Assembly (NCBI RefSeq): GCF_006335145.1
Contig: NZ_VDMN01000001.1
Span: 1,612,001 to 1,676,000, forward strand
Direction of reading: 5' to 3'
From: Aliirhizobium smilacinae
Lineage (GTDB): Bacteria > Pseudomonadota > Alphaproteobacteria > Rhizobiales > Rhizobiaceae
Length of the DNA stretch: 64,000 nucleotides
Shown: positions 54,460 through 63,778 of the stretch, piece after piece
Position numbering within the stretch: position 1 is the stretch's first letter
How the letters are laid out: each line of letters opens with the position of its first letter
Made by a program: the position numbers and the translations under genes
Notes under the pieces: model-generated
The model's input: only the letters and a program-made list of their open reading frames with translations
What the model was told of the DNA's origin: nothing
The model's database searches: none

Positions 54460-55185
54460 ATGTCGACAAGCGGGGCGCGAATGACGGATAATGACACGAG
54501 CCAGATCACGGAGCGCAAACGCGGCTCCGGAGTCAAACTGGTCTATGATCTTCTGCGCGACGAAATTCTCGATCTGAAACTTGCGCCCGGCAGTGCCATC
54601 GACGAAGTGCAGCTGGCGGCCCGCTTCGGCATGTCCCGCACGCCGATCCGCGAGGCGCTGGTGCGGCTCGTCGGCGAAGGCCTGATCGAGACGCTACCCA
54701 ACCGTTCGACCATGGTGTCGAATATCGATTTCCTCGGCATGCCCGCCTATTTCGATGCGCTTGTGCTCATGTACCGCGTCACGACGCGACTGGCAGCTCA
54801 ACATCATACGGTAAACGACCTCATCATCATCCGCGAGCGGCAAGCGGAGTTCAGCGCGGCGGTCGCAGGGCAGGATGCGCTGGAGATGATTTCCACCAAT
54901 GCCGACTTCCATTCGGCGATCGCGGCTGCCGGCCGAAATGCCTATTACGCCAGCTTCTTCGACCGGCTGCTCGGCGAAGGGCGCCGAATGTTGCGTCTCT
55001 ATTATCAGTCCTACGACGACCGCCTGCCGCCGCGCTATGTCGATGAGCATGAAGAAATCATTGCTGCGGTCGAGGCGCGTGACGTGGCTGCTGCCGACCA
55101 ACTCGGCAAGGCGCATGGCGAGCAGATCGTCGAGCAGATCGGCCGACTTCTGACCCGGAACGATCGCCTCGATATTGATCTTTGA
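54460..55185 (+). CDS. GntR-family transcriptional regulator (FCD type)
   Basis: This 241-residue protein (ATG 54460; ATG 54481 with GCGGGG upstream is an alternative) has an N-terminal winged HTH: VKLVYDLLRDEILDLKLAPG, SAIDEVQLAARFGMSRTPIR and EALVRLVGEGLIETLPNRS. The C-terminal all-helical FCD ligand domain includes the metal-binding-type Asp/His positions in NADFHSAIAAAGRN and HEEIIAAVEARD. It is in the same direction as the next two catabolic genes and is likely their regulator; in Sinorhizobium, HypR of the hydroxyproline operon belongs to this family. Confidence 0.9.
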   Translation: MSTSGARMTDNDTSQITERKRGSGVKLVYDLLRDEILDLKLAPGSAIDEVQLAARFGMSRTPIREALVRLVGEGLIETLPNRSTMVSNIDFLGMPAYFDALVLMYRVTTRLAAQHHTVNDLIIIRERQAEFSAAVAGQDALEMISTNADFHSAIAAAGRNAYYASFFDRLLGEGRRMLRLYYQSYDDRLPPRYVDEHEEIIAAVEARDVAAADQLGKAHGEQIVEQIGRLLTRNDRLDIDL

Positions 55186-55289
55186 CATCTTGTATTTTTC
55201 TTGTCGACAAAGAATATGGAAGGAGTATTCTCTATGCCAGAGGCTAGGGATCGTCTCCGCCGGCCGTTCTGATATCGAGGATTTGCAAG

Positions 55290-56252
55290 ATGAAATCGAA
55301 GATTTTCTCCGGCGTCGTACCGGCATTGATGACCCCCTGCAAAAGCGACCGCACACCGGATTTCGACGCACTTGTCGCCAAGGGCAAGCAGCTGATCGAG
55401 GCCGGCATGTCGGCCGTGGTCTATTGCGGCTCGATGGGCGACTGGCCTCTCTTGACGGACGCACAGCGCATGGAAGGCGTCGAACGCCTGGTCGAGGCCG
55501 GCATTCCGGTCATCGTCGGCACGGGCGCGATCAACTCGGCCTCGGCCGTGGCGCTTGCCGCCCATGCACAGAAGGTCGGTGCGCAAGGGTTGATGGTCAT
55601 CCCGCGCGTTCTTTCACGCGGTTCGGTGATTTCTGCCCAGAAGGCCCATTTCAAGGCGATCCTGTCGGCAGCTCCGGATCTCCCGGCTGTCATCTACAAC
55701 AGCCCCTATTATGGTTTCGCCACCCGCGCCGACCTGTTCTTCGCGCTGCGCGCAGAACATCCGAACCTTGTCGGCTTCAAGGAATTCGGCGGCCCGGACG
55801 ACATGCGTTATGCTGCCGAAAACATCACCAGCCGTGATGACGACGTCACGTTGATGATCGGCGTCGATACGGCCGTCTTCCACGGTTACGTCAATTGCGG
55901 AGCGACTGGCGCCATCACCGGCATCGGCAACGTGCTGCCGAAGGAAGTGCTGCATCTTTGCGCGCTGGCTCAGGCAGCCGCCGCAGGCGACGCAGATGCC
56001 CGCAGTCGCGCCAGAGAACTGGAAGAAGCACTCGGCGTGCTTTCCTCCTTCGACGAAGGCCCGGATCTGGTTCTCTATTTCAAGCACATGATGGTGCTGA
56101 AGGGGAGCAAGGAATTTGCCTTGAACTTCATTGAGACGGACGTTCTCTCAGACAGCCAGCGCGGTTATGTCGAAGCACAGCTCAAGCTTTTCGACAGCTG
56201 GTATGCCGACTGGAGCAAACTTCCGGGCGCCGTACAGAAGTACAAGGCCTGA
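55290..56252 (+). CDS. Dihydrodipicolinate synthase family protein, possible pyrroline-4-hydroxy-2-carboxylate deaminase
   Basis: The 320-residue protein belongs to the DapA/NAL class I aldolase family: GVVPALMTPCKSDRTPDFDA, AVVYCGSMGDWPLL (in place of the GTTGE motif), VIYNSPYYGFATRADL (Tyr) and LVGFKEFGGPDDMRYAAE (Schiff-base Lys near residue 163). GSMGD replacing GTTGE points away from lysine synthesis. Beside a D-amino-acid-type oxidase and a GntR regulator it resembles HypD, which deaminates pyrroline-4-hydroxy-2-carboxylate in hydroxyproline breakdown. Function assignment is by resemblance and context. Confidence 0.82.
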   Translation: MKSKIFSGVVPALMTPCKSDRTPDFDALVAKGKQLIEAGMSAVVYCGSMGDWPLLTDAQRMEGVERLVEAGIPVIVGTGAINSASAVALAAHAQKVGAQGLMVIPRVLSRGSVISAQKAHFKAILSAAPDLPAVIYNSPYYGFATRADLFFALRAEHPNLVGFKEFGGPDDMRYAAENITSRDDDVTLMIGVDTAVFHGYVNCGATGAITGIGNVLPKEVLHLCALAQAAAAGDADARSRARELEEALGVLSSFDEGPDLVLYFKHMMVLKGSKEFALNFIETDVLSDSQRGYVEAQLKLFDSWYADWSKLPGAVQKYKA

Positions 56253-56263
56253 TTTTCGAATAG

Positions 56264-56292
56264 GCAAAGCCCTCCCGCAAGGAGGGCTTTGC
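56264..56292 (+). terminator. Strong hairpin between two catabolic genes
   Basis: GCAAAGCCCTCC and GGAGGGCTTTGC form a perfect 12-bp stem with a five-base loop, 12 bases after the stop. There is no T-run, so it may stabilise or attenuate the transcript instead of ending it. Confidence 0.6.
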
Positions 56293-56358
56293 TGCATCAG
56301 AACAAGGGGAATATGCGCGAAGCCGCAAACGGCCGCGCAAAACAGGGCGATCAGGGAA

Positions 56359-57603
56359 ATGGCAAGGTCGGATGTAATCGTCATCGGGGCGGGGGTCGTC
56401 GGCCTTTCCGTCGCCATCGCCGCGCAGATGCGTGGTCTCACCGTCACCGTTATCGACCGGGAAGGACCAGCTGCCGGTGCTTCCGCCGGTAATGCCGGCG
56501 CCTTCGCCTTTACCGATATCCTGCCGCTCGCCTCGCCCGGCATCCTGAAGAAGGCGCCGAAATGGCTGCTCGATCCGCTCGGGCCACTGTCGATCCGGCC
56601 GGCTTATGCGCTCAACATCGCGCCGTGGATGTTTCGCTTCTGGCGCGCCTGCTCCGCTTCGCGCGTGGCGCATTCGACCAGCGCCCAAACGGCGCTGATG
56701 GATCTTTCAAAGGCTGAGCTCGAGCCCTTCCTGTCGGCTACCGACACGCTGTCCATGCTGCGCAAGGAAGGCAATCTGCAGGTCTATGAAAGCGACGCCG
56801 AGTTCCGCGCCTCTCTGCCGGGCTGGGAAGCCCGCGAGCTGCACGGCATCGAGTTCCGGCACATGGATGCAGCCGAGATGGCCGCAATTCAGCCAGGCAT
56901 CGCCCCCCGCTTCATCCGGGCGACGTTCACGCCGGGATGGTATTCTATCGCCGACCCGAAACTCTACACGCTGGCCCTTGCCGAGCATTTTCGCGCACGC
57001 GGTGGTGTGGTCGAGATTGCCGAGGTGACGGCGCTGCGTCCGGTATCAGATGGGGTCGAGATCGTTCTTGCGGGCGATGTGGCACGGTCGGCCGGCAAGG
57101 TGGTGCTTTCAGCCGGCGCGTTTTCACATCGCGTTGCTCGTTCGCTCGGCGAGAACATCCCGCTGGAAACCGAGCGCGGCTATAACACCACGCTCCCCTC
57201 GGACGCTCTCGATCTGCGCACGCAAATCACCTTCGGCGGTCATGGTTTCGTCGTCACCCGGTTGACCAGCGGCATCCGCGTCGGCGGGGCTGTCGAACTC
57301 GGTGGACTGGATTTGCCGCCGAACTATGCGCGTTCGGACGCCATGCTGAAAAAGGCGAAAACTTTTCTGCCGGGTCTCAAGACGGCGGGCGGCACGCAGT
57401 GGATGGGTTTTCGCCCGTCCATGCCGGACAGTCTGCCGGCCATCGGCCGAGCCAAGGTGACGCCAAATGTCGTCTACGCCTTCGGCCACGGCCATCTCGG
57501 GCTGACACAGGCGGCCGGTACGGCGCGGCTGGTGGCGGATCTTCTGCAGGATCAGTCGCCGGCCATCGATCTGGCATCGTTCTCGCCCAGCCGTTTCGGC
57601 TGA
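56359..57603 (+). CDS. FAD-dependent D-amino-acid dehydrogenase-like oxidoreductase
   Basis: The protein has 414 residues from ATG 56359 (AGGGAA upstream). The N-terminal Rossmann motif is VIVIGAGVVGLSVAIAAQMR, then DREGPAAGASAGNAGAF, the substrate-domain FTPGWYSIADPKLYTLALAE, and the C-terminal WMGFRPSMPDSLPAIG and FGHGHLGLTQAAGTARLVAD of DadA-like enzymes. It oxidises a D-amino or imino acid, perhaps hydroxy-D-proline (HypO role) given the neighbours. It is in line with the aldolase-family gene, separated by a hairpin. Confidence 0.88.
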   Translation: MARSDVIVIGAGVVGLSVAIAAQMRGLTVTVIDREGPAAGASAGNAGAFAFTDILPLASPGILKKAPKWLLDPLGPLSIRPAYALNIAPWMFRFWRACSASRVAHSTSAQTALMDLSKAELEPFLSATDTLSMLRKEGNLQVYESDAEFRASLPGWEARELHGIEFRHMDAAEMAAIQPGIAPRFIRATFTPGWYSIADPKLYTLALAEHFRARGGVVEIAEVTALRPVSDGVEIVLAGDVARSAGKVVLSAGAFSHRVARSLGENIPLETERGYNTTLPSDALDLRTQITFGGHGFVVTRLTSGIRVGGAVELGGLDLPPNYARSDAMLKKAKTFLPGLKTAGGTQWMGFRPSMPDSLPAIGRAKVTPNVVYAFGHGHLGLTQAAGTARLVADLLQDQSPAIDLASFSPSRFG

Positions 57604-57612
57604 GCGAAGGGC

Positions 57613-58188
57613 TTAAGCTCGCAAGACGCCGGTAATCAAAGTCACGGAGACGACTGCCAGCCAGACGGACGCGATCCGCTGAACGACCAGAAGCCGCCTG
57701 TTGCCACTCTCGCCCGTCTGGGTCATCTGGCCGAACCCGCCCCATAACAGGGCAACGGCCATCACCATGACGCAGAACATGGCAAACTTCGGCAGGAACT
57801 GGCTGTCGGCGGGCGCCGGCAGTAGCACAAGGCCGAAGATCAGCGCCTTCGGATTGAGCACCGTGGTCAGGTAAACACGTCCTGCCGTGACACCACTGCC
57901 TCCCGCCGCCCCGCCGGGCATCCTCCAGAGCTTCACCGCCAGAAACATCACCCAGGCTGCGGCAACCAGCTTCAACCCCGTAGAGGCAGAGGGAAAACGT
58001 GCGAGAAGCTCCGCACCCAACCATGTCAGCGGCAGGATCGTCGTCAGATAACCGCCCAGTTCCGCCGGCAGAAGCCGGATGACGGCGCCGATGCGGCCTC
58101 GCGCGCCGGCAATACCCATCAACGTGTTCGTCGGGCCCGGCGCCAGAAGCAGGGCGAGGACCGCTGAGGAAAAGGCAAGAAATGTCAT
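57613..58188 (-). CDS. LysE-family amino-acid exporter-like membrane protein
   Basis: This 191-residue protein from ATG 58188 begins MTFLAFSSAVLALLLAPGPT, the N-terminal helix and PGP motif of LysE/RhtB exporters, then GARGRIGAVIRLLPAELGGY. About five or six hydrophobic segments follow (LLAPGP; LTWLGAEL; KLVAAAWVMFLAV; FAMFCVMVMAVALLWGGF; IASVWLAVVSVTLITG). It converges on the FAD oxidase gene with a nine-base gap. The substrate is unknown. An upstream extension to 58284 looks non-coding. Confidence 0.85.
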   Translation of the reverse strand: MTFLAFSSAVLALLLAPGPTNTLMGIAGARGRIGAVIRLLPAELGGYLTTILPLTWLGAELLARFPSASTGLKLVAAAWVMFLAVKLWRMPGGAAGGSGVTAGRVYLTTVLNPKALIFGLVLLPAPADSQFLPKFAMFCVMVMAVALLWGGFGQMTQTGESGNRRLLVVQRIASVWLAVVSVTLITGVLRA

Positions 58189-58397
58189 AAGCTGATACAA
58201 TTCCGTCTGAAGCGATATCGAACCTAGGCAGGGTTGAGGTGCGAAACATTGACCTGCGTCACCTTCGCAACCATATCGCCGCAATATCGAAGATTTGGAA
58301 AAATTCCAGCCGGCCCAATAACCTAATACTTACCTTTGACTGAACATCATCCCGACATCCATTACCCAAGTCATTTAGAACCGGGAAAAATTGACGA

Positions 58398-60218
58398 ATG
58401 GCGGCCAAAAAGGGACGGCTTCAGCAGGAAATACTGGATATGCTTGCCCGCGGTTGCTCTGTGGAAGAGGCGGGCAACCATATTTGCGCCCATGCCGAAC
58501 AGGTGACGGAGGGTGTGCTCTGCTCTCTGGTGACGGTCGATCGAGACGGCCGGCTTCATCCGCTTGCCGGCCCGACCATTGCCAAAGACTATTCAAATGC
58601 GCTCGACGGCATCGCAATCGGCCCGGGTGTCGGCTCCTGCGGGACGGCCGCATTTCTCGGCAGGGAGATCGCTGTCGAGAACATTTTCACCGATCCATAC
58701 TGGCTGCCCTATCGCGCACTCGCCGACATTCTGGCAGACGAACATGACGTAAAGGCATGCTGGTCGAGCCCGATCTGCCAAAGCGACGGGCGGGTGCTTG
58801 GCGCCTTCGGTTTCTACTACAAGGAAAATAGGGGACCGACCGAAGACGAGCGCATGATTGTGGCCGAATGCGTCGACCTCTGCTCGCTCGTGCTCGAACG
58901 CGAAGAGGTGAAGGCCGAGAACCAGCGGCTCGCGTATTTCGACGTACTGACCGGGCTCGGCAATCGCGCCAATTTCATCAAAACACTCGAAATCACCTTG
59001 GCGGGTGCCGATACCTCCTTCGGCATCCTGTTGATCGACCTCGATCATCTCGGAAGGATCAATGACGCCTTCGGGCATGCGATCGGCGACAGGCTCATCC
59101 TTGAAGCGGCTAACGCGATCAGCCAGACAGTTGGATCGGAAAAAACGTTCAGAGTCGATGCCGACGAGTTCGCAGTCCTGATCGAGGGAAATGCAACGGA
59201 TCTATCACTTGTCTGTCGGAACATCCTGTGTGCCCTGGAGCAACGCTCGCTGCAAGAGAGCGATCACACGCTTCGCCTCTCGGCAAGCTGCGGCGGCGCA
59301 ATATGCGCGCCCTCCCCGCTGCCCGATGTTCCTACCTACCTCCAGCACGCCAATCTCGCGCTTCATCATGCCAAGCGAACCGCCCGTGGCGGATTCGTCC
59401 TCTACAGCGAGGAGCTTGCCGGCGCGGTGGCCGAACGTTTTCGCGTTCTGCAGACCGTCACGAGCGCGCTCGCCGAGGGACGTATCGAGCCGCATTACCA
59501 GCCAATCGTCCGGCTCGACACGAAGGAGATTGTCGGGCTGGAAGCGCTTTGCCGTGTGCGCACCGCAGAGGGAAAAATCATTTCTGCTGGCATGTTTGCT
59601 GAAGCGCTGCAGGACGCATCTCTCGGCCACAAGCTGACGGACCGGATGCTACAGCAGGTTGCCCGCGACATGCGGTTTTGGCACGAGCAGGATATTCCGC
59701 TCGCTTACGTCAGCGTGAATGTTTCGATGGCCGATTTCGATCAGGGCGATTTGCGTGAGCGGATAATGCAAGCCTTTTCGCAGGAGAATGTATTGCCTGC
59801 GCAGGTCGTCGTGGAGGTCACAGAATCCGTTTATATGGACGAGAGAAACAGCAAGGTCGGCGAGACGATCGAGAGAATGCGCTCCGACGGCCTTGTCGTG
59901 GCGCTGGACGATTTCGGCACCGGTTATGCCTCGCTCACCCATCTTCTGGATTTCCCGGTCGACATCATCAAGATCGACAAGACCTTCGTCGATCGTATGT
60001 CGGGTGGTCCGGGCGAAGTCATCATCAAGGCTCTGCTGGCTATGGCAAGCGGGCTGGGTGTGCGGATGGTGGCAGAAGGTGTCGAGACTACCGATCAGGC
60101 GCTTCGCCTGCAGCGTCTCGGCTGCGGTTTTGCACAGGGCTATCTGTTTGGCCGTCCCGCCGACCGCAATGCCACTACCGAAATCCTTCGGCGCCAGGCG
60201 CAGCAAAGATCTGCCTGA
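58398..60218 (+). CDS. GAF-GGDEF-EAL cyclic-di-GMP protein, probable phosphodiesterase
   Basis: The 606-residue protein has a GAF sensor (about 5-165; SLVTVDRDGRLHPLAG, GPGVGSCGTAAFLGREIAVE), a GGDEF domain (about 175-335) and an EAL domain (about 345-600). The GGDEF motif is degenerate (FRVDADEFAVL), so cyclase activity is unlikely. EAL residues are kept: EALCRVRTA, NVSMADF, EVTESVYMD, ALDDFGTGYASLTHL, IIKIDKTFVDRM and AEGVET. It therefore probably hydrolyses c-di-GMP, a signal that also governs cellulose synthesis. A strong terminator follows. Confidence 0.92.
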   Translation: MAAKKGRLQQEILDMLARGCSVEEAGNHICAHAEQVTEGVLCSLVTVDRDGRLHPLAGPTIAKDYSNALDGIAIGPGVGSCGTAAFLGREIAVENIFTDPYWLPYRALADILADEHDVKACWSSPICQSDGRVLGAFGFYYKENRGPTEDERMIVAECVDLCSLVLEREEVKAENQRLAYFDVLTGLGNRANFIKTLEITLAGADTSFGILLIDLDHLGRINDAFGHAIGDRLILEAANAISQTVGSEKTFRVDADEFAVLIEGNATDLSLVCRNILCALEQRSLQESDHTLRLSASCGGAICAPSPLPDVPTYLQHANLALHHAKRTARGGFVLYSEELAGAVAERFRVLQTVTSALAEGRIEPHYQPIVRLDTKEIVGLEALCRVRTAEGKIISAGMFAEALQDASLGHKLTDRMLQQVARDMRFWHEQDIPLAYVSVNVSMADFDQGDLRERIMQAFSQENVLPAQVVVEVTESVYMDERNSKVGETIERMRSDGLVVALDDFGTGYASLTHLLDFPVDIIKIDKTFVDRMSGGPGEVIIKALLAMASGLGVRMVAEGVETTDQALRLQRLGCGFAQGYLFGRPADRNATTEILRRQAQQRSA

Positions 60219-60230
60219 GACAGTTCAACA

Positions 60231-60266
60231 AAAAAGCCGGGGCGTGATTATCCGCCCCGGCTTTTT
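60231..60266 (+). terminator. Bidirectional rho-independent terminator
   Basis: A near-perfect 14-bp stem (60231-60244 with 60253-60266; GCCGGGGCG core) is flanked by A and T runs, between the GGDEF-EAL gene and the convergent SDR gene. It can serve both. Confidence 0.92.
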
Positions 60267-60284
60267 CAATCGATATCGCAAAAC

Positions 60285-61127
60285 CTATTTCGGGAAATCG
60301 GCGGAAAGGCTGACGTCCTTCCAGCTTTCTATCTCGGCCAGCCGTTCGGCAAGCTTCCCGGTAATGCCGTTATAGGCGAGTTCGCCAAGCACGAGATGGC
60401 GCGGCGGATTCTGCGCTTCGGTCGCCTTGATCATCGCTTCGCCGGCACGAACCGGATCGCCTGGCTGCTGACCGCTGTAACCTGCGGTCGCCGTCATCCG
60501 GTTGCCGGCCGTCTCCTGATATTCGGCGATCTTCACCGGCGTCTGCTTCAGTGAGCGGCCTGCCCAGTCGGTGCGGAAGGGACCCGGTGCCACGCAGGTG
60601 ACCTTGATGCCGATCGGCGCGCCTTCGGCGGCCAGCGCATCGGAAAAGCCCTCGACGGCATGTTTGGTGGCTGCGTAATAACCCGAGCCGGCAAAACCGA
60701 TGAAACCGGCCTGCGAGGTGAGGTTGAGGATATGGCCCTTGCGGCGCGCGCGCATGCCCGGCAGAACGGCGCGCGTCATAGCAAAGAGGCCGAAGACATT
60801 GGCGTCGAACATATCGCGGATTTCGTTCTCCTCACCCTCTTCAAGCGAGGCCTGATAGCCGTAGCCAGCATTGTTGACGAGAACATCGATGCGGCCGAAC
60901 TTGTCTTCCGCAGCCTTTACCGCCGCGTCGATCTGGGCCTGGTCCGTCACGTCGAGATCGACGGCAAGCGCGTTGTCGTAACCGGCAATCAGATCGGCAA
61001 GCCGGCTCTTGTCGCGCGCGGTGACGATGGTCGGCCAACCGCGGTCAAGCGTCAGCTTAGCGAGTTCGCGACCAAAACCGGTCGAGCAGCCGGTGATGAA
61101 CCAGACGGGGGAAGAAACGTCAGCCAT
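60285..61127 (-). CDS. Short-chain dehydrogenase/reductase
   Basis: The 280-residue classical SDR has the cofactor loop FITGCSTGFGREL (TGxxxGxG), VLVNNAGYG (NNAG), LNLTSQAGFIGFAGSGYYAATK with catalytic Ser and Tyr-x3-Lys, and PGPFRTDW. The residue after the second strand (TARDKSRL) has Arg, suggesting NADP preference. Substrate unknown; members of this type are often annotated as oxidoreductases. It is downstream of murA in the same direction, but the terminator at 61207-61239 separates them. Confidence 0.92.
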   Translation of the reverse strand: MADVSSPVWFITGCSTGFGRELAKLTLDRGWPTIVTARDKSRLADLIAGYDNALAVDLDVTDQAQIDAAVKAAEDKFGRIDVLVNNAGYGYQASLEEGEENEIRDMFDANVFGLFAMTRAVLPGMRARRKGHILNLTSQAGFIGFAGSGYYAATKHAVEGFSDALAAEGAPIGIKVTCVAPGPFRTDWAGRSLKQTPVKIAEYQETAGNRMTATAGYSGQQPGDPVRAGEAMIKATEAQNPPRHLVLGELAYNGITGKLAERLAEIESWKDVSLSADFPK

Positions 61128-61206
61128 GGGAGATCTCCGTATAAAGCCGGATCATGAATATGAGGCGGGGGGCAAAATGGGATGCCGCTTCAACATAGGG
61201 ATACGA

Positions 61207-61239
61207 AAAAGGACGGCAAGGGTTTCCCTGCCGTCCTTT
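61207..61239 (-). terminator. Terminator after murA
   Basis: GGACGGCA (61211-61218) and TGCCGTCC (61229-61236) form the stem, extended by GGG/CCC across a small bulge; an A-run at 61206-61210 gives the T-tract on the minus strand. It lies 28 bases past the murA stop. Confidence 0.82.
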
Positions 61240-61266
61240 CGAAGACTTCTCGATTGAGAGTGATAA

Positions 61267-62559
61267 TCAGTCGCTGACGCGTTCGACGATCGCGCCGCAG
61301 CGGGTGAGTTTTTCTTCCAGACGCTCGAAGCCGCGGTCGAGGTGATAGACACGGCTGACCATCGTATCGCCTTCGGCGGCAAGGCCGGCGATGACGAGTG
61401 ACACAGAGGCGCGCAGGTCGGTCGCCATGACCGGTGCGCCCTTCAGCTTGGAGACGCCTTCGATCCGTGCCATCTGGCCCGAGAGCGAAATCTTGGCGCC
61501 GAGGCGGGCAAGTTCCTGCACATGCATGAAGCGGTTTTCGAAGATGGTTTCGGTCACGTGCGACACGCCCGAAGAGCGCGTCATCAGCGCCATGAACTGC
61601 GCCTGCAGGTCGGTCGGGAAGCCCGGGAAAGGCTCGGTGACGATATCGACCGGCTGGATACCGTTGCCGTTGCGCACGACGCGCAGACCGCTTTCGGTGT
61701 CAGTGATTTCCGCACCGGCGAGGCGCAGCGTATCGAGTGCGTTGTCGAGCAGCGAGGCGCGCGTACCGGTCAGCGTCACATCGCCGCCGGTCATGGCGAC
61801 GGCCATGGCATAGGTGCCGGTCTCGATACGGTCAGGCAGCACCCGGTGACGGGCGCCGTGAAGGGAATCGACGCCTTCGATGGTGATCGTTCTGGTGCCG
61901 GCACCGGTGATCTTGGCGCCCATGGCGATGAGGCAATCGGCCAGATCGACGATTTCCGGCTCTCGCGCGGCGTTGTCGATGACCGTCGTACCCTTGGCGA
62001 GCGTCGCCGCCATCATCAGCACGTGGGTGGCGCCGACCGAAACCTTGGGGAAGGTGTAGTGCGCGCCGACAAGGCCGCCCTTGGGCGCAGTTACGTTGAC
62101 ATAACCGCTATCGATCTCGATCTCGGCACCGAGCGCTGCAAGGCTCTCGAGGAACAGATCGACCGGACGCGTGCCGATGGCGCAACCGCCCGGCAGCGAT
62201 ACGCGCGCCCTGCCTTCACGTGCCAGAAGCGGGCCGATGACCCAGAAGCTGGCGCGCATCTTCGAGACCAGCTCGTAAGGAGCAGTGGTGTCGACAATCG
62301 TGCGGCAGGTGAACTGTATGGTGCGGGCGTAGCTGTCGGCCTGGCCTTCGCGGCGGCCGTTGACGGAAATATCGACGCCATGGTTGCCGAGGATACGTAG
62401 CAGCTGCTCGACGTCTGCCAGATGGGGCACGTTTTCCAACGTCAGGGTGTCGCTCGTCAGAAGCGAGGCGATCATCAGCGGCAGGGCTGCGTTCTTGGCA
62501 CCGGAAATCGGGATAATACCGTTCAGCTTGTTGCCGCCGGAAATGCGAATGCGATCCAT
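61267..62559 (-). CDS. murA: UDP-N-acetylglucosamine 1-carboxyvinyltransferase
   Basis: This enzyme transfers enolpyruvate from PEP to UDP-GlcNAc, the first committed step of peptidoglycan synthesis, and is the fosfomycin target. The 430-residue protein begins [20 protein letters not shown], with [13 protein letters not shown], the catalytic-loop cysteine in [18 protein letters not shown] (so the usual Cys, not the resistant Asp), and the C-terminal [20 protein letters not shown]. Length and order of blocks are normal. It ends in a good terminator. Confidence 0.98.
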   Translation of the reverse strand: MDRIRISGGNKLNGIIPISGAKNAALPLMIASLLTSDTLTLENVPHLADVEQLLRILGNHGVDISVNGRREGQADSYARTIQFTCRTIVDTTAPYELVSKMRASFWVIGPLLAREGRARVSLPGGCAIGTRPVDLFLESLAALGAEIEIDSGYVNVTAPKGGLVGAHYTFPKVSVGATHVLMMAATLAKGTTVIDNAAREPEIVDLADCLIAMGAKITGAGTRTITIEGVDSLHGARHRVLPDRIETGTYAMAVAMTGGDVTLTGTRASLLDNALDTLRLAGAEITDTESGLRVVRNGNGIQPVDIVTEPFPGFPTDLQAQFMALMTRSSGVSHVTETIFENRFMHVQELARLGAKISLSGQMARIEGVSKLKGAPVMATDLRASVSLVIAGLAAEGDTMVSRVYHLDRGFERLEEKLTRCGAIVERVSD

Positions 62560-62767
62560 GATTGAAAAACTTTCCCTCTCACGCGTGGAAGGCAGCGTCC
62601 TTAGACGAAAACCCGTAGCGCTTCAATGTTCGTGAAACCCTGCACATTCCACTTCCCGAAAATCGAAGCCGATTTTCGACAAATGGAATGTTCAGGCTCT
62701 AAGATGTTGCAGCGTCCGATGTGCGCAAGGCGCACGGCGCTGCAGTGAAGTCCCGTGACGACATAAG

Positions 62768-63013
62768 TCAGGATGATTCGTCCGATTTTGCGGCAGACGG
62801 CGTCGATGCCGGAAGTCCCTGTGTATCGTCCGCTTCACCGGCGCGACGGGCGCGTGCCTGCCCCTTGCGGCGCATCAGGTTTTCGCGAAGTTTTGCGGCG
62901 GCCTTGGCCTTGCGCTCGGCTTCGCGGGCGGCCTGCGCCTTGCGGGCGCGGTCGCCCCGGCTTTCGCCCTTGTCCGGGCTTTCCCCATCATGCATGTCGT
63001 CATTTTCGGCCAT
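62768..63013 (-). CDS. Small charged hypothetical protein
   Basis: This protein of about 81 residues, from MAENDDMHDGESPDKGESRG, consists almost entirely of charged and alanine residues (ARKAQAAREAERKAKAAAKL, RENLMRRKGQARARRAGE). It is likely a helical or disordered protein. I know similar small proteins encoded near murA in Rhizobiales, without a known role. An upstream in-frame start at 63055 is less likely. The 62560-62767 gap before murA holds an inverted-repeat-like AT segment but no gene. Confidence 0.6.
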   Translation of the reverse strand: MAENDDMHDGESPDKGESRGDRARKAQAAREAERKAKAAAKLRENLMRRKGQARARRAGEADDTQGLPASTPSAAKSDESS

Positions 63014-63097
63014 GGCTTTCCATAACCAAAAAGGCCGGGAAACGAAAGCGCGCACGATGTTTTTCCCACGGCGCGCGAAATACCGAGCAAGACGATA

Positions 63098-63778
63098 TCA
63101 GGCGAGCGGAAAAGGATCGACCGGCGTCTCGCAGCTTAACCGGTCCAGATCGACCGCTGCAAAAGCCTTGCCGGACGTCGTGGGGTCGCGCAGAACCCGG
63201 AATGCAAGCAGCGCCACGTCGGCGCGCTGGATGAAACCATGGACCTGGGGATTTTGCGACAGCAGGCCGTTGCCCGTGGATGGTTCGGACAGGAGACCGC
63301 CCGGGCGCAGGATCGTCCAGTCGAGATCGGTCTGCTTCAACCTGTCTTCCGCCCGTGTCTTGGCATCGACCACGGCACCGAAGGCGGCAATCGCTCTTTC
63401 GGACCGATAGGGCGCCATATCTCCGCAGCCCATGGAGGTGACAAGCACGAAACGCCCTACCCGGCCGCTTGCCGCAACCTCCTCGATGACGTTGATATTG
63501 CCTTCATCGTCGGCTAGCCGCCCGTCCTCGCCTCGCCCGCTTAATGTCGACACTATATCGAACGGACCGGTGAAAGACGCTAGTGCCTGTCCGATATCCG
63601 GGCGCGACAGCGCATCGCCGCGCAGGACCTGCACGCCGATCTCCTGCAGATGCCCGGCATCCGACCGGGGCCGCAAAAGCGCCGCAACGGGGCGACCGGC
63701 AGCGCGTTCGAGACGCGCCAGTTCAAGGCCGACGCCGCGGCTTGCGCCGAAAATCAGAAGCGGCCGCATGTCAGGCAT
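63098..63778 (-). CDS. NAD(P)-binding Rossmann-fold protein (atypical SDR / NmrA-like)
   Basis: The protein has about 226 residues from MPDMRPLLIFGASRGVGLEL (ATG 63778 overlapping the upstream hutX-like stop; ATG 63769 is an alternative). The GASRGVGLEL loop, then VLRGDALSRPDIGQAL, FVLVTSMGCGD and WTILRPGGLLSEPSTGNG follow the pattern of NmrA/atypical SDR proteins that bind NADPH and lack a full Ser-Tyr-Lys set. Overlap with the heme-utilisation gene suggests one operon and perhaps a role in heme use. Confidence 0.85.
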   Translation of the reverse strand: MPDMRPLLIFGASRGVGLELARLERAAGRPVAALLRPRSDAGHLQEIGVQVLRGDALSRPDIGQALASFTGPFDIVSTLSGRGEDGRLADDEGNINVIEEVAASGRVGRFVLVTSMGCGDMAPYRSERAIAAFGAVVDAKTRAEDRLKQTDLDWTILRPGGLLSEPSTGNGLLSQNPQVHGFIQRADVALLAFRVLRDPTTSGKAFAAVDLDRLSCETPVDPFPLA

